Below, piece by piece: positions 1-10,230 of a DNA stretch of 64,000 nucleotides. This DNA comes from Sphingobacteriaceae bacterium. GTDB taxonomy: Bacteria; Bacteroidota; Bacteroidia; UBA7662. The position numbers were made by a program, and so were the translations under genes. The notes below the pieces were generated by a model. It was not told the origin of the DNA. It searched no databases and saw nothing but the letters and a program-made list of their open reading frames with translations. The stretch lies in NCBI GenBank assembly GCA_013824115.1, contig PNNG01000001.1, forward strand, positions 1 to 64,000, in the 5' to 3' direction. Each line of letters opens with the position of its first letter. Position 1 is the stretch's first letter.

Positions 1-1
1 T

Positions 2-3000
2 TCGGGCCCTTCTTTGCCGCCTCCTTCAAGTGTGCAAATCAGCCTACCGCAACAATCCGCTTGCGTTGGCGATACGGTTCTTGTACCCGTGGCTCACAAT
101 GGCATTAGTAATTTGGGAGCTATCTCCCTTTCGTTAAATTATCCTTCCCAAGATTTGGAATTTGCAGGTGTAAGTCAGGTAGATCCTGCTTTGGCTCAAG
201 CCCTTCTGTTTAATGCATCCAATGGTCAAATACGCATTTCTTGGTTCAGTACCAATGCTGTGAACTTGGCAAATGGTAATTTCTTCCATTTGGCTTTTGT
301 AGTACGTGCATCTGCAAGTCTACAGTGGGATTTGGCTACACCTGGTAATTGCGAATTGGCAGATGGTAGTGGACAAATACTCAACACCAGTTTCAGCAAT
401 GGGGCAGTTAATTTAACAGGTCCGCGTATTATCAGTGGTCCATTTGGTGATACCAGTCTAATTGAGGGAGACACAACTTTCTTGGTAGTGGATGCCAGCG
501 GCGCTACTGGTTATCAGTGGCAACGCTTGGATGGGCAGCAGTGGATTAACATACAAAACAACGCTGTTTTTGGAGGTGCTCAAACTGCCATTTTACAATT
601 AAGCAATGTGCCTTTTGCTTTAAACGGTCTTGCCTTAAGGGTGTTGGTACTAGGTAATTGTGCTCAAGCATTGGTTTCTAATTCGGTGGTTTTGGCTGTT
701 CAACCTAGTGCTGGCCCACCTTATGCGGTAAGTTTGCAGACAGGCAATGCATGTTTAGGCGACACTGCCATTGTGCAAATTAAAGTAGATAAATTCCAAC
801 AAGTGGGTGCCATTTCTATGGTACTCGAATACGATCAAACCTTGGGTTTTGGTGGGCTGAGAAGTGCGCACCCGGCTCTGAATACCAACAACTTGGTGAT
901 TACACCACAGCCTGGCAGGCTTGCCATTGCGTGGTTCAACAGCCAGCCTTTGAATTTGCCTGATGGCGCCACCTTACTTTCGTTGCGCTTCGCTGTGAAT
1001 GGCCCAGGAGCTTTAAGTTGGGATACACAAACGCCTGGAAACTGCGAAATTTCAAACACCAATGGTGTTGTAATGACAGGCACATTCAATGGCCTTTCGA
1101 TCCAACCCAATCCGGCTCCTTCCATAGCTATGCAGCCTGCTAACCAATTGGTTGCGCAAGGAGATACTGCTCGATTCAGCGTGAATGCCAGCCATGTACA
1201 GTTTTTCCAATGGCAACGCCTTTTGAACGGCAACTGGGAAAATGTGATGAACGACGCCATTTTCAGCGGTGCGCAAACCAATCAATTGCGTGTGCTTGCC
1301 TCAACGGGTTTGAGCGGTGCGCAGTTCCGCGCTCGATTAACAGGAGCCTGTGCTTTCCCTTCGTTCACCCAAACGGCCGTAATTACGGTGGCTGCTACCA
1401 GCCAAGTAGTTGGCATCAACCTGCCTCAGTTAACAGCATGCTTGAATCAAACCATTTCGGTGCCCGTGCAGGTCACCCAGTTCAATGGTGTAAGCGCCTT
1501 CTCCATAAGTTTGAATTACGATACGGCTTTGCTACAATATGCAGGATTTACTGCCAATGCAGCTGTGCAAAACGGATTGGTGGTGAATGGTAATTTTGGA
1601 AACGCCGTACGTATTTCATGGTTCAGTGTGCAGCCAGTGAATTTGGGCAATACCACCCTCATCAATTTGCAATTTACTACAAGGGTGTTGGGTCAAAGTG
1701 GGTTGACTTGGACTTCTGGCATACAGGGTGTGAATGAAATTGCCGATGCCAACGGACAGGTGATGCTCAGCAATTTTAACCCAGGAGTGGTGCTTATCAA
1801 TGGCACATCACCAGTGATTACGCAGCAACCGCAAGCCGTATCGGTAGCCGAAGGAAGCAATGCTGCCTTTACAGTATCTGCAACCAATGCCGGTCAATTC
1901 CAGTGGCAAACCCTCAGCGGAACCCAATGGGTGAATCTGCAAAACCAAGGAGTATTTAGCGGGGTAAATACGGCAAGCCTGCAAATTACGGGTGCTAGCT
2001 TGGCGCTTAATGCTACGCAATACCGTGTTCAAGTAAGTGGTAACTGTTTGCCAGGAGTAACTTCGCAACCTGCACAACTCAGCGTTACACCTAATGTATC
2101 TACCATTGTGGTAAGATTACGTCAAGACACACTTTGTGCTGGCGGATTGGTGAGTATGCCAGTGAGGGTGAGTCAATTCAATCAAATTGGCACTTTCACT
2201 TTAAGGCTTCTTTATAACCAAACGAATCTGCAGTACACCGGGTTAACCAATGTGCACTCAGCCCTCCAAGCCACATTAGCTAGCGGTGCTGCCAATGGCC
2301 GTGTGAGCCTGAGTTGGTTTGGTTTACAGACCTTGAACTTAGGGGATACTGTGCTCTTTCATTTGAATTTCAGAGCAAATGGTAGTAGCAGTTTGATTTG
2401 GGATACCGTGTCGACAGGGGTGGGAACCATTACCAATACCCAAGGCATTGCTTTGCCACGGAACTTTGTAAATGGCCATATTCAGGCTCGACCATTGCCT
2501 ACCATCCAATTCTTCCCTTACAGCGATGTATGCTTGAATGGTGCTGTTGTTCCCTTACAGGCTATACCTGCTGGTGGTCAGTTTAGTGGCCAGGGAGTGA
2601 GTGGGACGCAATTCAATCCTGCCACCGCAGGTTTAGGCACACATATCATTACTTATACGTATACCGATCCTATTTCGGGTTGTACCAACTCAGCAACGCA
2701 AACCATAACGGTATTGCCGCTGCCTATTGGAAGTGCTGGCCCCGATCAAACCATTTGCTTGGGTACCACAGCCAGTCTTCTGGCAAATGGTGGAACAAGT
2801 TATTTGTGGAGCACAGGTGCTACTACCGCGGGCATCAGTGTTAGCCCTTTGCTAACAACCAGCTACACGGTACGAATTTTTAATGCATCAGGATGCAGCA
2901 TAGTCGATACCGTAGTGGTGAATATCTTTAATGACCCTAGCCTTACTGCGGGTAACGACGCCGCTATTTGTTTGGGTGGAAGTGTTCAACTGCAGGCCAA

Positions 3001-5044
3001 TGGGGCATTGCAGTATTTCTGGAGCCCTGCAACAGGCTTGTCGGCTAACAACATTGCTAACCCCATAGCTAGTCCAAGTCAAACCACGGAGTACATCGTA
3101 GCGGGTCTCACCAGCAGTGGTTGCATTTCGCTCGATACTATAGTGATTACTGTAAATCCGCTGCCACAAGCCAGTGCAGGTGCCGATCAGGTGGCATGTA
3201 ATGGAGCTGCGGCACAATTGCAAGCCAGTGGAGGCGTGAGCTACAGCTGGAGTCCTGCAGCGGGCTTGAGTGCTACCAATATTGCCAACCCAACTGCCAA
3301 TCCCACTCAAACTACCAATTATATTGTAACGGTTACCAATGCCAGTGGATGCAGCAATACCGATACCGTTCGGGTTTTTGTTCCTGCTGTATTGGCTGGT
3401 AGCAACCAGAATATTTGCAGAGGTGGCAGTGTTCAACTTCAAGCCAGCCTTATTGGCGCTCCTGCTGGTGCGGTGAGCTATAGTTGGAGTCCGGCTACGG
3501 GCTTGAGCGCCACCAATGTGGCCAATCCTACGGCATCGCCACTCACAACTACTGTTTATACGGTTACTGCTACCATCAATGGATGCAGCGTAAGTGGCAC
3601 AGTGGCAGTAATCGTGAATCCTACGCCAAGCATCGATGCCGGCTTAGCTGTTTCTATCGCTCCTGGTGGCAGCATTCAACTTTCGGCAGTAGCCAGCGGT
3701 GGTTTGTTGCCTTATACTATACTGTGGAGCCCCGCGGCCGGGTTAAGCAGCACTTCTGTATTGAATCCTACCGCTTCGCCAGCAGTTACCACCATGTATT
3801 ACCTCACGGTTACGGGTGCTAATGGTTGTGGAGTTACCGATTCGGTGCTTGTAACCATCGACCCCAACCTCTTGGGCAAGAACATCTTTGGTAAGTTGGT
3901 GTATGCCAATTCGCAATCTTCGTCACTGAGTCCGGGTACGGTACAACTGCGCGATAGTATTGGTGGTCTCATTTCAACAGCGAATGTCGACGGCAGTGGT
4001 AACTTCCTGTTCCAAAACAACAGCGATGCGCGTTACCTGCTCAATGGCACTACCACCCGCGCTTGGGGCGGGGTTACTTCGGCCGATGCCTTGTTGATTA
4101 ATGAGTCGGTGGTGAACCCAGCGGTAATCACCACAGGTGCACTGGGTGAACGAGCTGCCGACGTCAATAACGACGGAGCGGTAAGTTCTGTCGACGCCTT
4201 GCTCACTTTACAGCGGGCAGTGAACATTATCAGTGCTTTCCCTGCGGGCGATTGGGTGTATGCCACCGACACTGTAGTTTTGGCAGGTACGCATCTCCAA
4301 CAAAATGTTCGTGCCATGTGCGTGGGCGATGTGAACGCCAGTTATGATCCCAATTTCCGTATCATGCCTCGGGTGTTACTGGCTGAAGGAAGCCGCATGG
4401 GTCGTCCGGCTTACGGCACTGAGCAAGTTCAATTGTTGGTGAATGAAGCCATTTCAATAGGGTCTTATCAGCTTGAATTGCAGCTGCAGCCGGGTGACAA
4501 GCTGGTTTCGGTGCACCAGCCATCTGGATCTATGCAGCCCATCTTTACACAACATGGTAATGTGGTACGTATCGGCTGGTTTACAACGGGGGCAGCTAGG
4601 GAGTTGAATACAGGGGATATGTTCTTGCAACTGCAAATCAGTACTCAAGGTTTTGGAGAAAAGGGACTTCCGTTCGAGATCATTGGATGGAGCGAAGTGA
4701 CCGATAAAGCAGCTGTGGTTTATCCTCAAGTACAGCTCAGAACCCCTATTTGGAGCCCGAGCTTTACCCATTTGGCCATGAAACTCAGCGCATATCCGAA
4801 TCCGGCCCGTGATATGGCCCATATTGCCTTCAGCATCCCTGCCGACGGACAAGTGAAGGTACTGATTACCGACATGACCGGAAAAGTAGTGGAGGTGCCC
4901 ATGCAGCAATTCCAGAGAGCAGGCCAATACGAATTGCATTGGGATGCGGGAGCTTTGGCAGCGGGAATGTACTTCATCCGCTTAGAGCACAGCGTTGAAG
5001 GAAGTGTTCAACGTTTACAAGAACGCCTCATTATCCAGAAATAA
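2..5044 (+). CDS. Giant secreted cohesin/Ig/dockerin T9SS protein (5' partial)
   Basis: The frame is open from base 2 with no convincing start, so the gene begins before the window; about 1680 codons are visible. Four cohesin-like domains (starting near bases 32, 724, 1410 and 2106) alternate with Ig-like domains as modules of about 690 bp. PKD/Ig-like units follow (about 2500-3850, recurring GxDxxxCxGxxxxLxAxGG pattern). Next come a carboxypeptidase-regulatory-like stretch (about 3880-4050), a dockerin-like stretch with DVNNDG and VDALLTLQRAV (about 4060-4340), a fifth cohesin-like segment (about 4380-4700), and a T9SS type A sorting domain starting SAYPNPARDM and ending RLIIQK. Cohesins and dockerins are known to bind each other; an extracellular assembly or adhesin role is inferred. 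The next gene encodes a related secreted protein 28 bp downstream, so the two are probably co-transcribed. Confidence 0.9.
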   Translation, partial: SGPSLPPPSSVQISLPQQSACVGDTVLVPVAHNGISNLGAISLSLNYPSQDLEFAGVSQVDPALAQALLFNASNGQIRISWFSTNAVNLANGNFFHLAFVVRASASLQWDLATPGNCELADGSGQILNTSFSNGAVNLTGPRIISGPFGDTSLIEGDTTFLVVDASGATGYQWQRLDGQQWINIQNNAVFGGAQTAILQLSNVPFALNGLALRVLVLGNCAQALVSNSVVLAVQPSAGPPYAVSLQTGNACLGDTAIVQIKVDKFQQVGAISMVLEYDQTLGFGGLRSAHPALNTNNLVITPQPGRLAIAWFNSQPLNLPDGATLLSLRFAVNGPGALSWDTQTPGNCEISNTNGVVMTGTFNGLSIQPNPAPSIAMQPANQLVAQGDTARFSVNASHVQFFQWQRLLNGNWENVMNDAIFSGAQTNQLRVLASTGLSGAQFRARLTGACAFPSFTQTAVITVAATSQVVGINLPQLTACLNQTISVPVQVTQFNGVSAFSISLNYDTALLQYAGFTANAAVQNGLVVNGNFGNAVRISWFSVQPVNLGNTTLINLQFTTRVLGQSGLTWTSGIQGVNEIADANGQVMLSNFNPGVVLINGTSPVITQQPQAVSVAEGSNAAFTVSATNAGQFQWQTLSGTQWVNLQNQGVFSGVNTASLQITGASLALNATQYRVQVSGNCLPGVTSQPAQLSVTPNVSTIVVRLRQDTLCAGGLVSMPVRVSQFNQIGTFTLRLLYNQTNLQYTGLTNVHSALQATLASGAANGRVSLSWFGLQTLNLGDTVLFHLNFRANGSSSLIWDTVSTGVGTITNTQGIALPRNFVNGHIQARPLPTIQFFPYSDVCLNGAVVPLQAIPAGGQFSGQGVSGTQFNPATAGLGTHIITYTYTDPISGCTNSATQTITVLPLPIGSAGPDQTICLGTTASLLANGGTSYLWSTGATTAGISVSPLLTTSYTVRIFNASGCSIVDTVVVNIFNDPSLTAGNDAAICLGGSVQLQANGALQYFWSPATGLSANNIANPIASPSQTTEYIVAGLTSSGCISLDTIVITVNPLPQASAGADQVACNGAAAQLQASGGVSYSWSPAAGLSATNIANPTANPTQTTNYIVTVTNASGCSNTDTVRVFVPAVLAGSNQNICRGGSVQLQASLIGAPAGAVSYSWSPATGLSATNVANPTASPLTTTVYTVTATINGCSVSGTVAVIVNPTPSIDAGLAVSIAPGGSIQLSAVASGGLLPYTILWSPAAGLSSTSVLNPTASPAVTTMYYLTVTGANGCGVTDSVLVTIDPNLLGKNIFGKLVYANSQSSSLSPGTVQLRDSIGGLISTANVDGSGNFLFQNNSDARYLLNGTTTRAWGGVTSADALLINESVVNPAVITTGALGERAADVNNDGAVSSVDALLTLQRAVNIISAFPAGDWVYATDTVVLAGTHLQQNVRAMCVGDVNASYDPNFRIMPRVLLAEGSRMGRPAYGTEQVQLLVNEAISIGSYQLELQLQPGDKLVSVHQPSGSMQPIFTQHGNVVRIGWFTTGAARELNTGDMFLQLQISTQGFGEKGLPFEIIGWSEVTDKAAVVYPQVQLRTPIWSPSFTHLAMKLSAYPNPARDMAHIAFSIPADGQVKVLITDMTGKVVEVPMQQFQRAGQYELHWDAGALAAGMYFIRLEHSVEGSVQRLQERLIIQK

Positions 5045-5072
5045 GCCTGTAACCAAACTAAAACGAACAACA

Positions 5073-8000
5073 ATGAATAATATGATGCGCAAAGGACTGC
5101 TGGCAGGGTTGTTTTTCTTCATCCAGCTTACGGTATTCGCCCAGTTCACGGGTAGTTTGCCGGTGGTTCAGGCCACACCTGGTAGCCAGGTAATTGTGCC
5201 TGTTCAAGTAAGCCAAATGGCAGGGGTGCAGGCTTTTAATATCGGTATCAGGTTCGATGCTGCGGTGCTTACGTTTAACAGCGTAATCACCAATGGCCAC
5301 CCCTTGCAGGGTACCTTAACCCAGTCGAATTTGGTTGGCAACGAAGTGCGGGTGGTTTATGTAGGTAGTGCACTCAATTTGGGCACTGATACCCTATTTG
5401 AAATAGCCTTCACCTATAATGGTGCTGGAGGTGTTTCACCCTTGCTTTGGAACCGTGAATACACCGAATTTACAGGAGCCAATAGTAGTATTTTGTCAGA
5501 GAACTTGGCCAACGGGGCGCTTTATGCCACGGGTATAACGGCAGCAATCAGCGCTACTACCGGCGATGCTACGGCATGTGAGTTGGCTTCTACCAGTTTG
5601 GGTGTTACTGCTTCTAATGCTACTGCATTTCAGTGGCAAGTGAGTACCGATGGAGGAGCAACCTTCAGCAATGTTAGCAACGGGGGAGGAGTTTCGGGAG
5701 CAACCACTGCTACTTTGCAACTCAGTACCTTGTCTATTACGGCCAATGGCCATTATTACCACTGCGTAGTTACCGGAACAGGTGGAAATGCCTTGAGTCC
5801 AGCCCAACGCTTGCGGGTAAATGCGGTGAGCGGTGTTTCTGTAACGGTTCAGGCTCAGCCTGCTGGCGCAGTTTGTGCAGGCACACAAGTTACTTACCGT
5901 GCAAATACGGGCAGTACGGTAAATGCACCACAATATGTTTGGCGTGTGAATGGACAACCGGCAGGCACCGATTCGGTGCTGGTACGGTCTAATTTGGCCC
6001 AAGGAGATGTGGTGAGTGTTGATATCAGTAGTGGTACTGGTTGCATAAGCGGCTCTGGAAATGCTACTGCTCAAGTTTCTGCCCTGCCAACTGCTTTCTC
6101 GGTTGGGGGAGGCGGCGGCTATTGTGTGGGTGGTTCAGGAGTTCAAATCAACCTTTCGGGTTCTCAAAGTGGAGTTACTTATCGCCTACTTCGCCATGGC
6201 CAACAGGTGGATAGTTTGTCTGGAACAGGCAATCAGCTTCAATTTTCGGCCCGTACAGATTCAGGCACTTATAGTATAGTTGCTGTTTCAAGTAGTGGTT
6301 GCACGCAAAGTATGACTGGTACACGCCAAATATCTATCAATGCTTTGCCAATAGCAGATGCCGGTAACGATACCAGTTTTTTTGTGGGCAATAGTGTTCA
6401 ATTACGTGCATCAGGTGGAACCAGCTATAGCTGGAGCCCAGCAACAGGATTGAGCGCAACCAATGTGTTCAATCCCATCGCTAACCCACAGCAAACCACG
6501 CGCTACTATGTTACGGTTACCAATTTGTTTGGTTGTACGGCCATCGATAGCGTTTTGGTTACCGTGAATCAGCTGCCCGTAGTTTCTGCTGGCAACGATA
6601 CGGCCGTTTGTGTAAGTGCTGCTAATTTCAATTTAGTAGGCAGTCCAAACGGCGGATCTTGGAGTGGTACAGGTATAGTAAGTGCAAGCACAGGTTTGTT
6701 TTCTCCATCTTTAGCATTAACAGGAGCAAAAACCTTGGTCTACACAGTAACCGATGGGGTAAACTATACAATTACAGATACGGTAATCGTAACTGTAAAT
6801 GCCCTTCCTGTGGTAACTTTTACCAGTCCCGGTAATTTTTGTGCCAACGATACCGCGGTAGTTTTAACTGGAGGTACTCCTGCTGGAGGTTCCTATTCTG
6901 GTACCGGTGTATCGAATGGACGGTTTAATCCTCAAGTGGCAGGATTGGGTAACCACAAACTGTTTTACCATTATACCCATCCACAAACAGCTTGTAGCAA
7001 TGTAGATAGTGTAATAGTGAGTGTGAGCTCATTGCCTACAGTGGATCTAGGAAATTTTGCTCCTGTATGCGTGAATAGTGATTCCTTGGAATTGGCAGGA
7101 GGAACACCCATCGGAGGCACTTACAGTGGCCCTGGTGTACGCAATGGATATTTTTTTCCGACCACAGCAGGTCTTGGAACGCACTTTATAGTTTACACCT
7201 ACCAAAACCCTCAAACGGGATGTGTGAATTCCGATAGCGGAACCATAAACGTTGGCGCATTGCCGAGCTTGGTGTTTCCTCCCTTGGGTACTACTTGTAT
7301 TAACCAACAAGGATTTGCGCTCACTACGGGCAGTCCGGCAGGTGGTAATTACAGTGGTACAGGCGTGAACAATAATCAGTTTTTGCCACAACAAGCAGGT
7401 TTGGGTACATTTACCATTACCTATACCTACACCGATACCCTAACTGGTTGTAGCAACAGCATTAGCAGTACTATTACTGTGAACGATGTGCCAGCAGTAA
7501 CGCTTGCCCCCATCAATGCAGTGTGTGTAAGCGCTGCTCCCTTTGCACTTACTGGTGGAAGTCCTGCCGGTGGTTCATTTAGTGGTCCCGGTGTAAGCAA
7601 TGGTGTATTTAACCCATTTGCTGCAGGCGCTGGCACCCATGCCATAGTTTACAGCTATACCGATCCGCAAACAGGATGCGCTGGAACTGCCACCCGCAAT
7701 ATGGTGGTAACGCCTGGTCCGGGAACTACCCTTACTGCACTTAACTCTACCACATTCTGTGCTGGTGGCAGCGTAATATTACAAGCAGCAGCCGATACAG
7801 GTACTTCATTTGTTTGGTTGCGTAACGGACTGGTAATTGCTGGTCAAACATCTGCCAATTTTATGGTGAGCCAGTCGGGCACCTACCGTGCTATTGGCAC
7901 ATCCAATGCCAGTGGTTGTACAGATTCATCTCAGAGCATTGTAGTGACGGTTAATCCATTACCCGGTGCTACCGTCACTGCTACTGGTTCAACTACCTTC

Positions 8001-10145
8001 TGTGCCGGTGGATCGGTTGTATTACGTGCTACTCCCTCTACGGGCATGAGCTATGTTTGGTTGCGCAATGGTGTGGCCCTAAATGGTCAAACGACCGACA
8101 GCATAATTGCCAGCCAAAGTGGGGCTTACCGCGTGATTGTTACCAATACAAGCACGCAGTGTTTCGATACTTCTTCAGCCATTACAGTAACTGCCAATTC
8201 ACTTCCAGGTGCCACCATCAGTGCGGCGGGCCCAACTACTTTCTGCGCAGGTGGATTGGTAGTGCTGCGCGCAACTCCTGCATCAGGCATGACCTATACT
8301 TGGCTGCGAAATGGTGCTGTAATTTCTGGTCAAACGGCCGATACGTTAATCGCCAGCCAAAGCGGCGCCTATCGTGTACGTCTGTCGAGCACCAGCACCC
8401 AGTGCTTCGATACTTCGGCTACCACCACGGTAACGGTGAATCCATTGCCCGGAGCAGCCATAACAGCAGCCGGTGCCACTACTTTCTGCCAAGGCGGTTC
8501 GGTGGTGTTGAATGCCACGCCAGCCACGGGCATGAGCTATGTGTGGTTGCGCAATGGAGCGGTAGTAGCGGGACAAACCGCTGCCAGCCTCACGGCTAGC
8601 TTGGCAGGTGCTTACCGCGTGATTGTTACCAATACCAGCACCCAGTGCTTCGATACTTCGGCTACCACCACGGTAACGGTGAATCCATTGCCCGGTGCAG
8701 CCATTACAGCAGTTGGTTCAACAACCTTCTGCCAAGGCGGTTCGGTGGTGTTGAATGCCACGCCGGCCACGGGCATGAGCTATGTATGGTTGCGCAATGG
8801 AGCGGTAGTAGCGGGACAAACTGCTGCCAGTCTCACGGCTAGCTTGGCAGGTGCTTACCGCGTGATTGTTACCAATACCAGCACCCAGTGCTTCGATACT
8901 TCGGCTACCACCACGGTAACGGTAAATCCATTGCCTGGAGCAGCCATCACAGCAGCCGGTGCTACCACCTTCTGCCAAGGCGGTTCGGTGGTGCTGAATG
9001 CCACGCCAGCCACGGGCATGAGCTATGTATGGTTGCGCAATGGTGCGGTAGTAGTGGGCCAAACCGCTGCCAGCCTCACGGTTACCCAAGCGGGTGCCTA
9101 TCGTGTTCGGGTAACCAACACCAGCACCCAGTGCTTCGATACTTCTGCGGTGACTACGGTAACCGTGAATCCGTTGCCAGGCGCTGCCATCACAGCAGCC
9201 GGTGCCACTACTTTCTGCCAAGGCGGTTCGGTGGTGCTGAACGCCACACCTGCCACAGGCATGAGCTATGTATGGTTGCGCAATGGTGCGGTAGTAGCGG
9301 GACAAACCGCTGTTAGCCTCACGGCCACCCTCGCAGGTGCTTACCGTGTGATTGTAACCAACACCAGTACCCAATGCTTCGATACTTCGGCTACCACTAC
9401 GGTGACAGTAAACGCCTTGCCCACAGCCACCATTACTCCCGTGGGAAGTACGACAATTTGCGATGGAAGTGCAGTAACCCTTAACGCCAATACAGGCACA
9501 GGCTTGACTTACGCTTGGTTGCGTAACGGAGTGGTTGTTGCAGGCCAAACGGCAGCTACGCTCAGCGCCACCCAAGCAGGTGCTTACCGTGTCATAGTAA
9601 CCAATAGCAGCAGTTGTTTCGATACTTCGGCAGCTGTAACCGTAACAGTGAACCCACGTCCAGCTGCGCCTGTAATCACCGTTTCTGCCACAGCCGACAC
9701 GCTCTTTAGTTCAGTGGCTACCGGAAATCAGTGGTTCAGAAACGGAGTGGCCGTGGCAGGTGCAACCAGTCAAACTTTGGTGATTACCCAAAACGGTATT
9801 TACCGAGCGGTGGTTACCAATACAAACAACTGTACCTCCGACAGCTCGAATGCGCTCAACATCTTGAATGTGAGTGTGGCCGGGCAGACATTTGGATACC
9901 TGAATGTTTATCCCAATCCCACCAGCGGCAAAGCCTGGTTACAGGTTGAGCTGCCGCTGTTTGAAGAGGTGCGCATAGAAGTGCTCAGCAGCACGGGTCA
10001 GCGCGTACACTACGAATGGTTAGCGGCCAACTCAGGTGCTTTACAACACGAGTTGCAACTGCCTGCACTGGCAGATGGCGTTTACCTGGTGCGTGTGCAG
10101 CAGGGCGAGTATGTGGGAGTGAAGCGATTGATGGTGCGGAAGTAA
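5073..10145 (+). CDS. Giant secreted cohesin-like/Ig-repeat T9SS protein
   Basis: A 1690-aa protein. The start at 5073 places a signal peptide (MNNMMRKGLLAGLFFF..., ending VFAQ) at the N-terminus and avoids the overlap that an upstream start would create. A cohesin-like domain (residues about 25-150) is followed by Ig/PKD-like domains. Two tandem arrays come next: four 76-aa units with the GGxxSGxGV pattern (6804-7715) and eight 81-aa Ig-like units (7716-9656). The C-terminus is a T9SS type A sorting domain beginning LNVYPNPTSGKAW and ending RLMVRK. This predicts export through Sec, then T9SS, with surface attachment or release. Long repeat stalks of this kind are typical of adhesins or scaffold proteins; the partner is unknown. 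Array units are nearly identical in DNA, so copy number may vary between strains. Confidence 0.92.
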   Translation: MNNMMRKGLLAGLFFFIQLTVFAQFTGSLPVVQATPGSQVIVPVQVSQMAGVQAFNIGIRFDAAVLTFNSVITNGHPLQGTLTQSNLVGNEVRVVYVGSALNLGTDTLFEIAFTYNGAGGVSPLLWNREYTEFTGANSSILSENLANGALYATGITAAISATTGDATACELASTSLGVTASNATAFQWQVSTDGGATFSNVSNGGGVSGATTATLQLSTLSITANGHYYHCVVTGTGGNALSPAQRLRVNAVSGVSVTVQAQPAGAVCAGTQVTYRANTGSTVNAPQYVWRVNGQPAGTDSVLVRSNLAQGDVVSVDISSGTGCISGSGNATAQVSALPTAFSVGGGGGYCVGGSGVQINLSGSQSGVTYRLLRHGQQVDSLSGTGNQLQFSARTDSGTYSIVAVSSSGCTQSMTGTRQISINALPIADAGNDTSFFVGNSVQLRASGGTSYSWSPATGLSATNVFNPIANPQQTTRYYVTVTNLFGCTAIDSVLVTVNQLPVVSAGNDTAVCVSAANFNLVGSPNGGSWSGTGIVSASTGLFSPSLALTGAKTLVYTVTDGVNYTITDTVIVTVNALPVVTFTSPGNFCANDTAVVLTGGTPAGGSYSGTGVSNGRFNPQVAGLGNHKLFYHYTHPQTACSNVDSVIVSVSSLPTVDLGNFAPVCVNSDSLELAGGTPIGGTYSGPGVRNGYFFPTTAGLGTHFIVYTYQNPQTGCVNSDSGTINVGALPSLVFPPLGTTCINQQGFALTTGSPAGGNYSGTGVNNNQFLPQQAGLGTFTITYTYTDTLTGCSNSISSTITVNDVPAVTLAPINAVCVSAAPFALTGGSPAGGSFSGPGVSNGVFNPFAAGAGTHAIVYSYTDPQTGCAGTATRNMVVTPGPGTTLTALNSTTFCAGGSVILQAAADTGTSFVWLRNGLVIAGQTSANFMVSQSGTYRAIGTSNASGCTDSSQSIVVTVNPLPGATVTATGSTTFCAGGSVVLRATPSTGMSYVWLRNGVALNGQTTDSIIASQSGAYRVIVTNTSTQCFDTSSAITVTANSLPGATISAAGPTTFCAGGLVVLRATPASGMTYTWLRNGAVISGQTADTLIASQSGAYRVRLSSTSTQCFDTSATTTVTVNPLPGAAITAAGATTFCQGGSVVLNATPATGMSYVWLRNGAVVAGQTAASLTASLAGAYRVIVTNTSTQCFDTSATTTVTVNPLPGAAITAVGSTTFCQGGSVVLNATPATGMSYVWLRNGAVVAGQTAASLTASLAGAYRVIVTNTSTQCFDTSATTTVTVNPLPGAAITAAGATTFCQGGSVVLNATPATGMSYVWLRNGAVVVGQTAASLTVTQAGAYRVRVTNTSTQCFDTSAVTTVTVNPLPGAAITAAGATTFCQGGSVVLNATPATGMSYVWLRNGAVVAGQTAVSLTATLAGAYRVIVTNTSTQCFDTSATTTVTVNALPTATITPVGSTTICDGSAVTLNANTGTGLTYAWLRNGVVVAGQTAATLSATQAGAYRVIVTNSSSCFDTSAAVTVTVNPRPAAPVITVSATADTLFSSVATGNQWFRNGVAVAGATSQTLVITQNGIYRAVVTNTNNCTSDSSNALNILNVSVAGQTFGYLNVYPNPTSGKAWLQVELPLFEEVRIEVLSSTGQRVHYEWLAANSGALQHELQLPALADGVYLVRVQQGEYVGVKRLMVRK
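6804..7715 (+). repeat. Four in-frame 228-bp tandem repeats
   Basis: Unit starts fall at 6804, 7032, 7260 and 7488, exactly 228 bp (76 codons) apart. Each unit carries a GG-(S/T/N)-(Y/F)-SG-x-G core (codons at 6885, 7113, 7341 and 7569) and ends in a Thr/Ser-rich strand. The units have diverged in DNA but keep exact length, as expected for a folded Ig/PKD-type domain. They sit inside the giant secreted protein. Confidence 0.9.
7716..9656 (+). repeat. Eight in-frame 243-bp tandem repeats, central units near-identical
   Basis: Unit starts are 7716, 7959, 8202, 8445, 8688, 8931, 9174 and 9417, each 243 bp (81 codons) apart; the last unit is one codon short. Every unit holds TTFC (TTIC in the last), WLRNG, GQT and a final CxDxS...VTVN strand, so each is probably one Ig-like domain with a Cys pair. 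Units 4 to 7 are nearly identical in DNA, which points to recent duplication or gene conversion. Confidence 0.93.
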
Positions 10146-10157
10146 TTGAAATGCTAC

Positions 10158-10180
10158 CAGAAGCGCTAAGGGCGTTTCTG
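10158..10180 (+). terminator. Hairpin after the giant T9SS gene
   Basis: A 9-bp stem with one G-U pair (CAGAAGCGC at 10158-10166 against GCGTTTCTG at 10172-10180) and a 5-nt loop lies 13 bp after the stop codon. No T-tract follows, so it may only stabilise the mRNA end. Confidence 0.4.
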
Positions 10181-10230
10181 ATTTGCGAAAGTGGTGCATT
10201 TGTACTTGATTGCAACCAAATCAGGTATTG

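Noticed and set aside
2-5044. TTG at base 14 as the true start of the first gene
   Set aside because: The frame stays open to the window edge and the protein lacks a signal peptide there although it has a T9SS tail, so the real start must lie upstream.
8718-9575. A 285-codon antisense frame over the 243-bp repeats
   Set aside because: It follows from the repeat composition of the sense gene; its translation is a repetitive Gly/Ser/His/Cys-rich string with no known fold.
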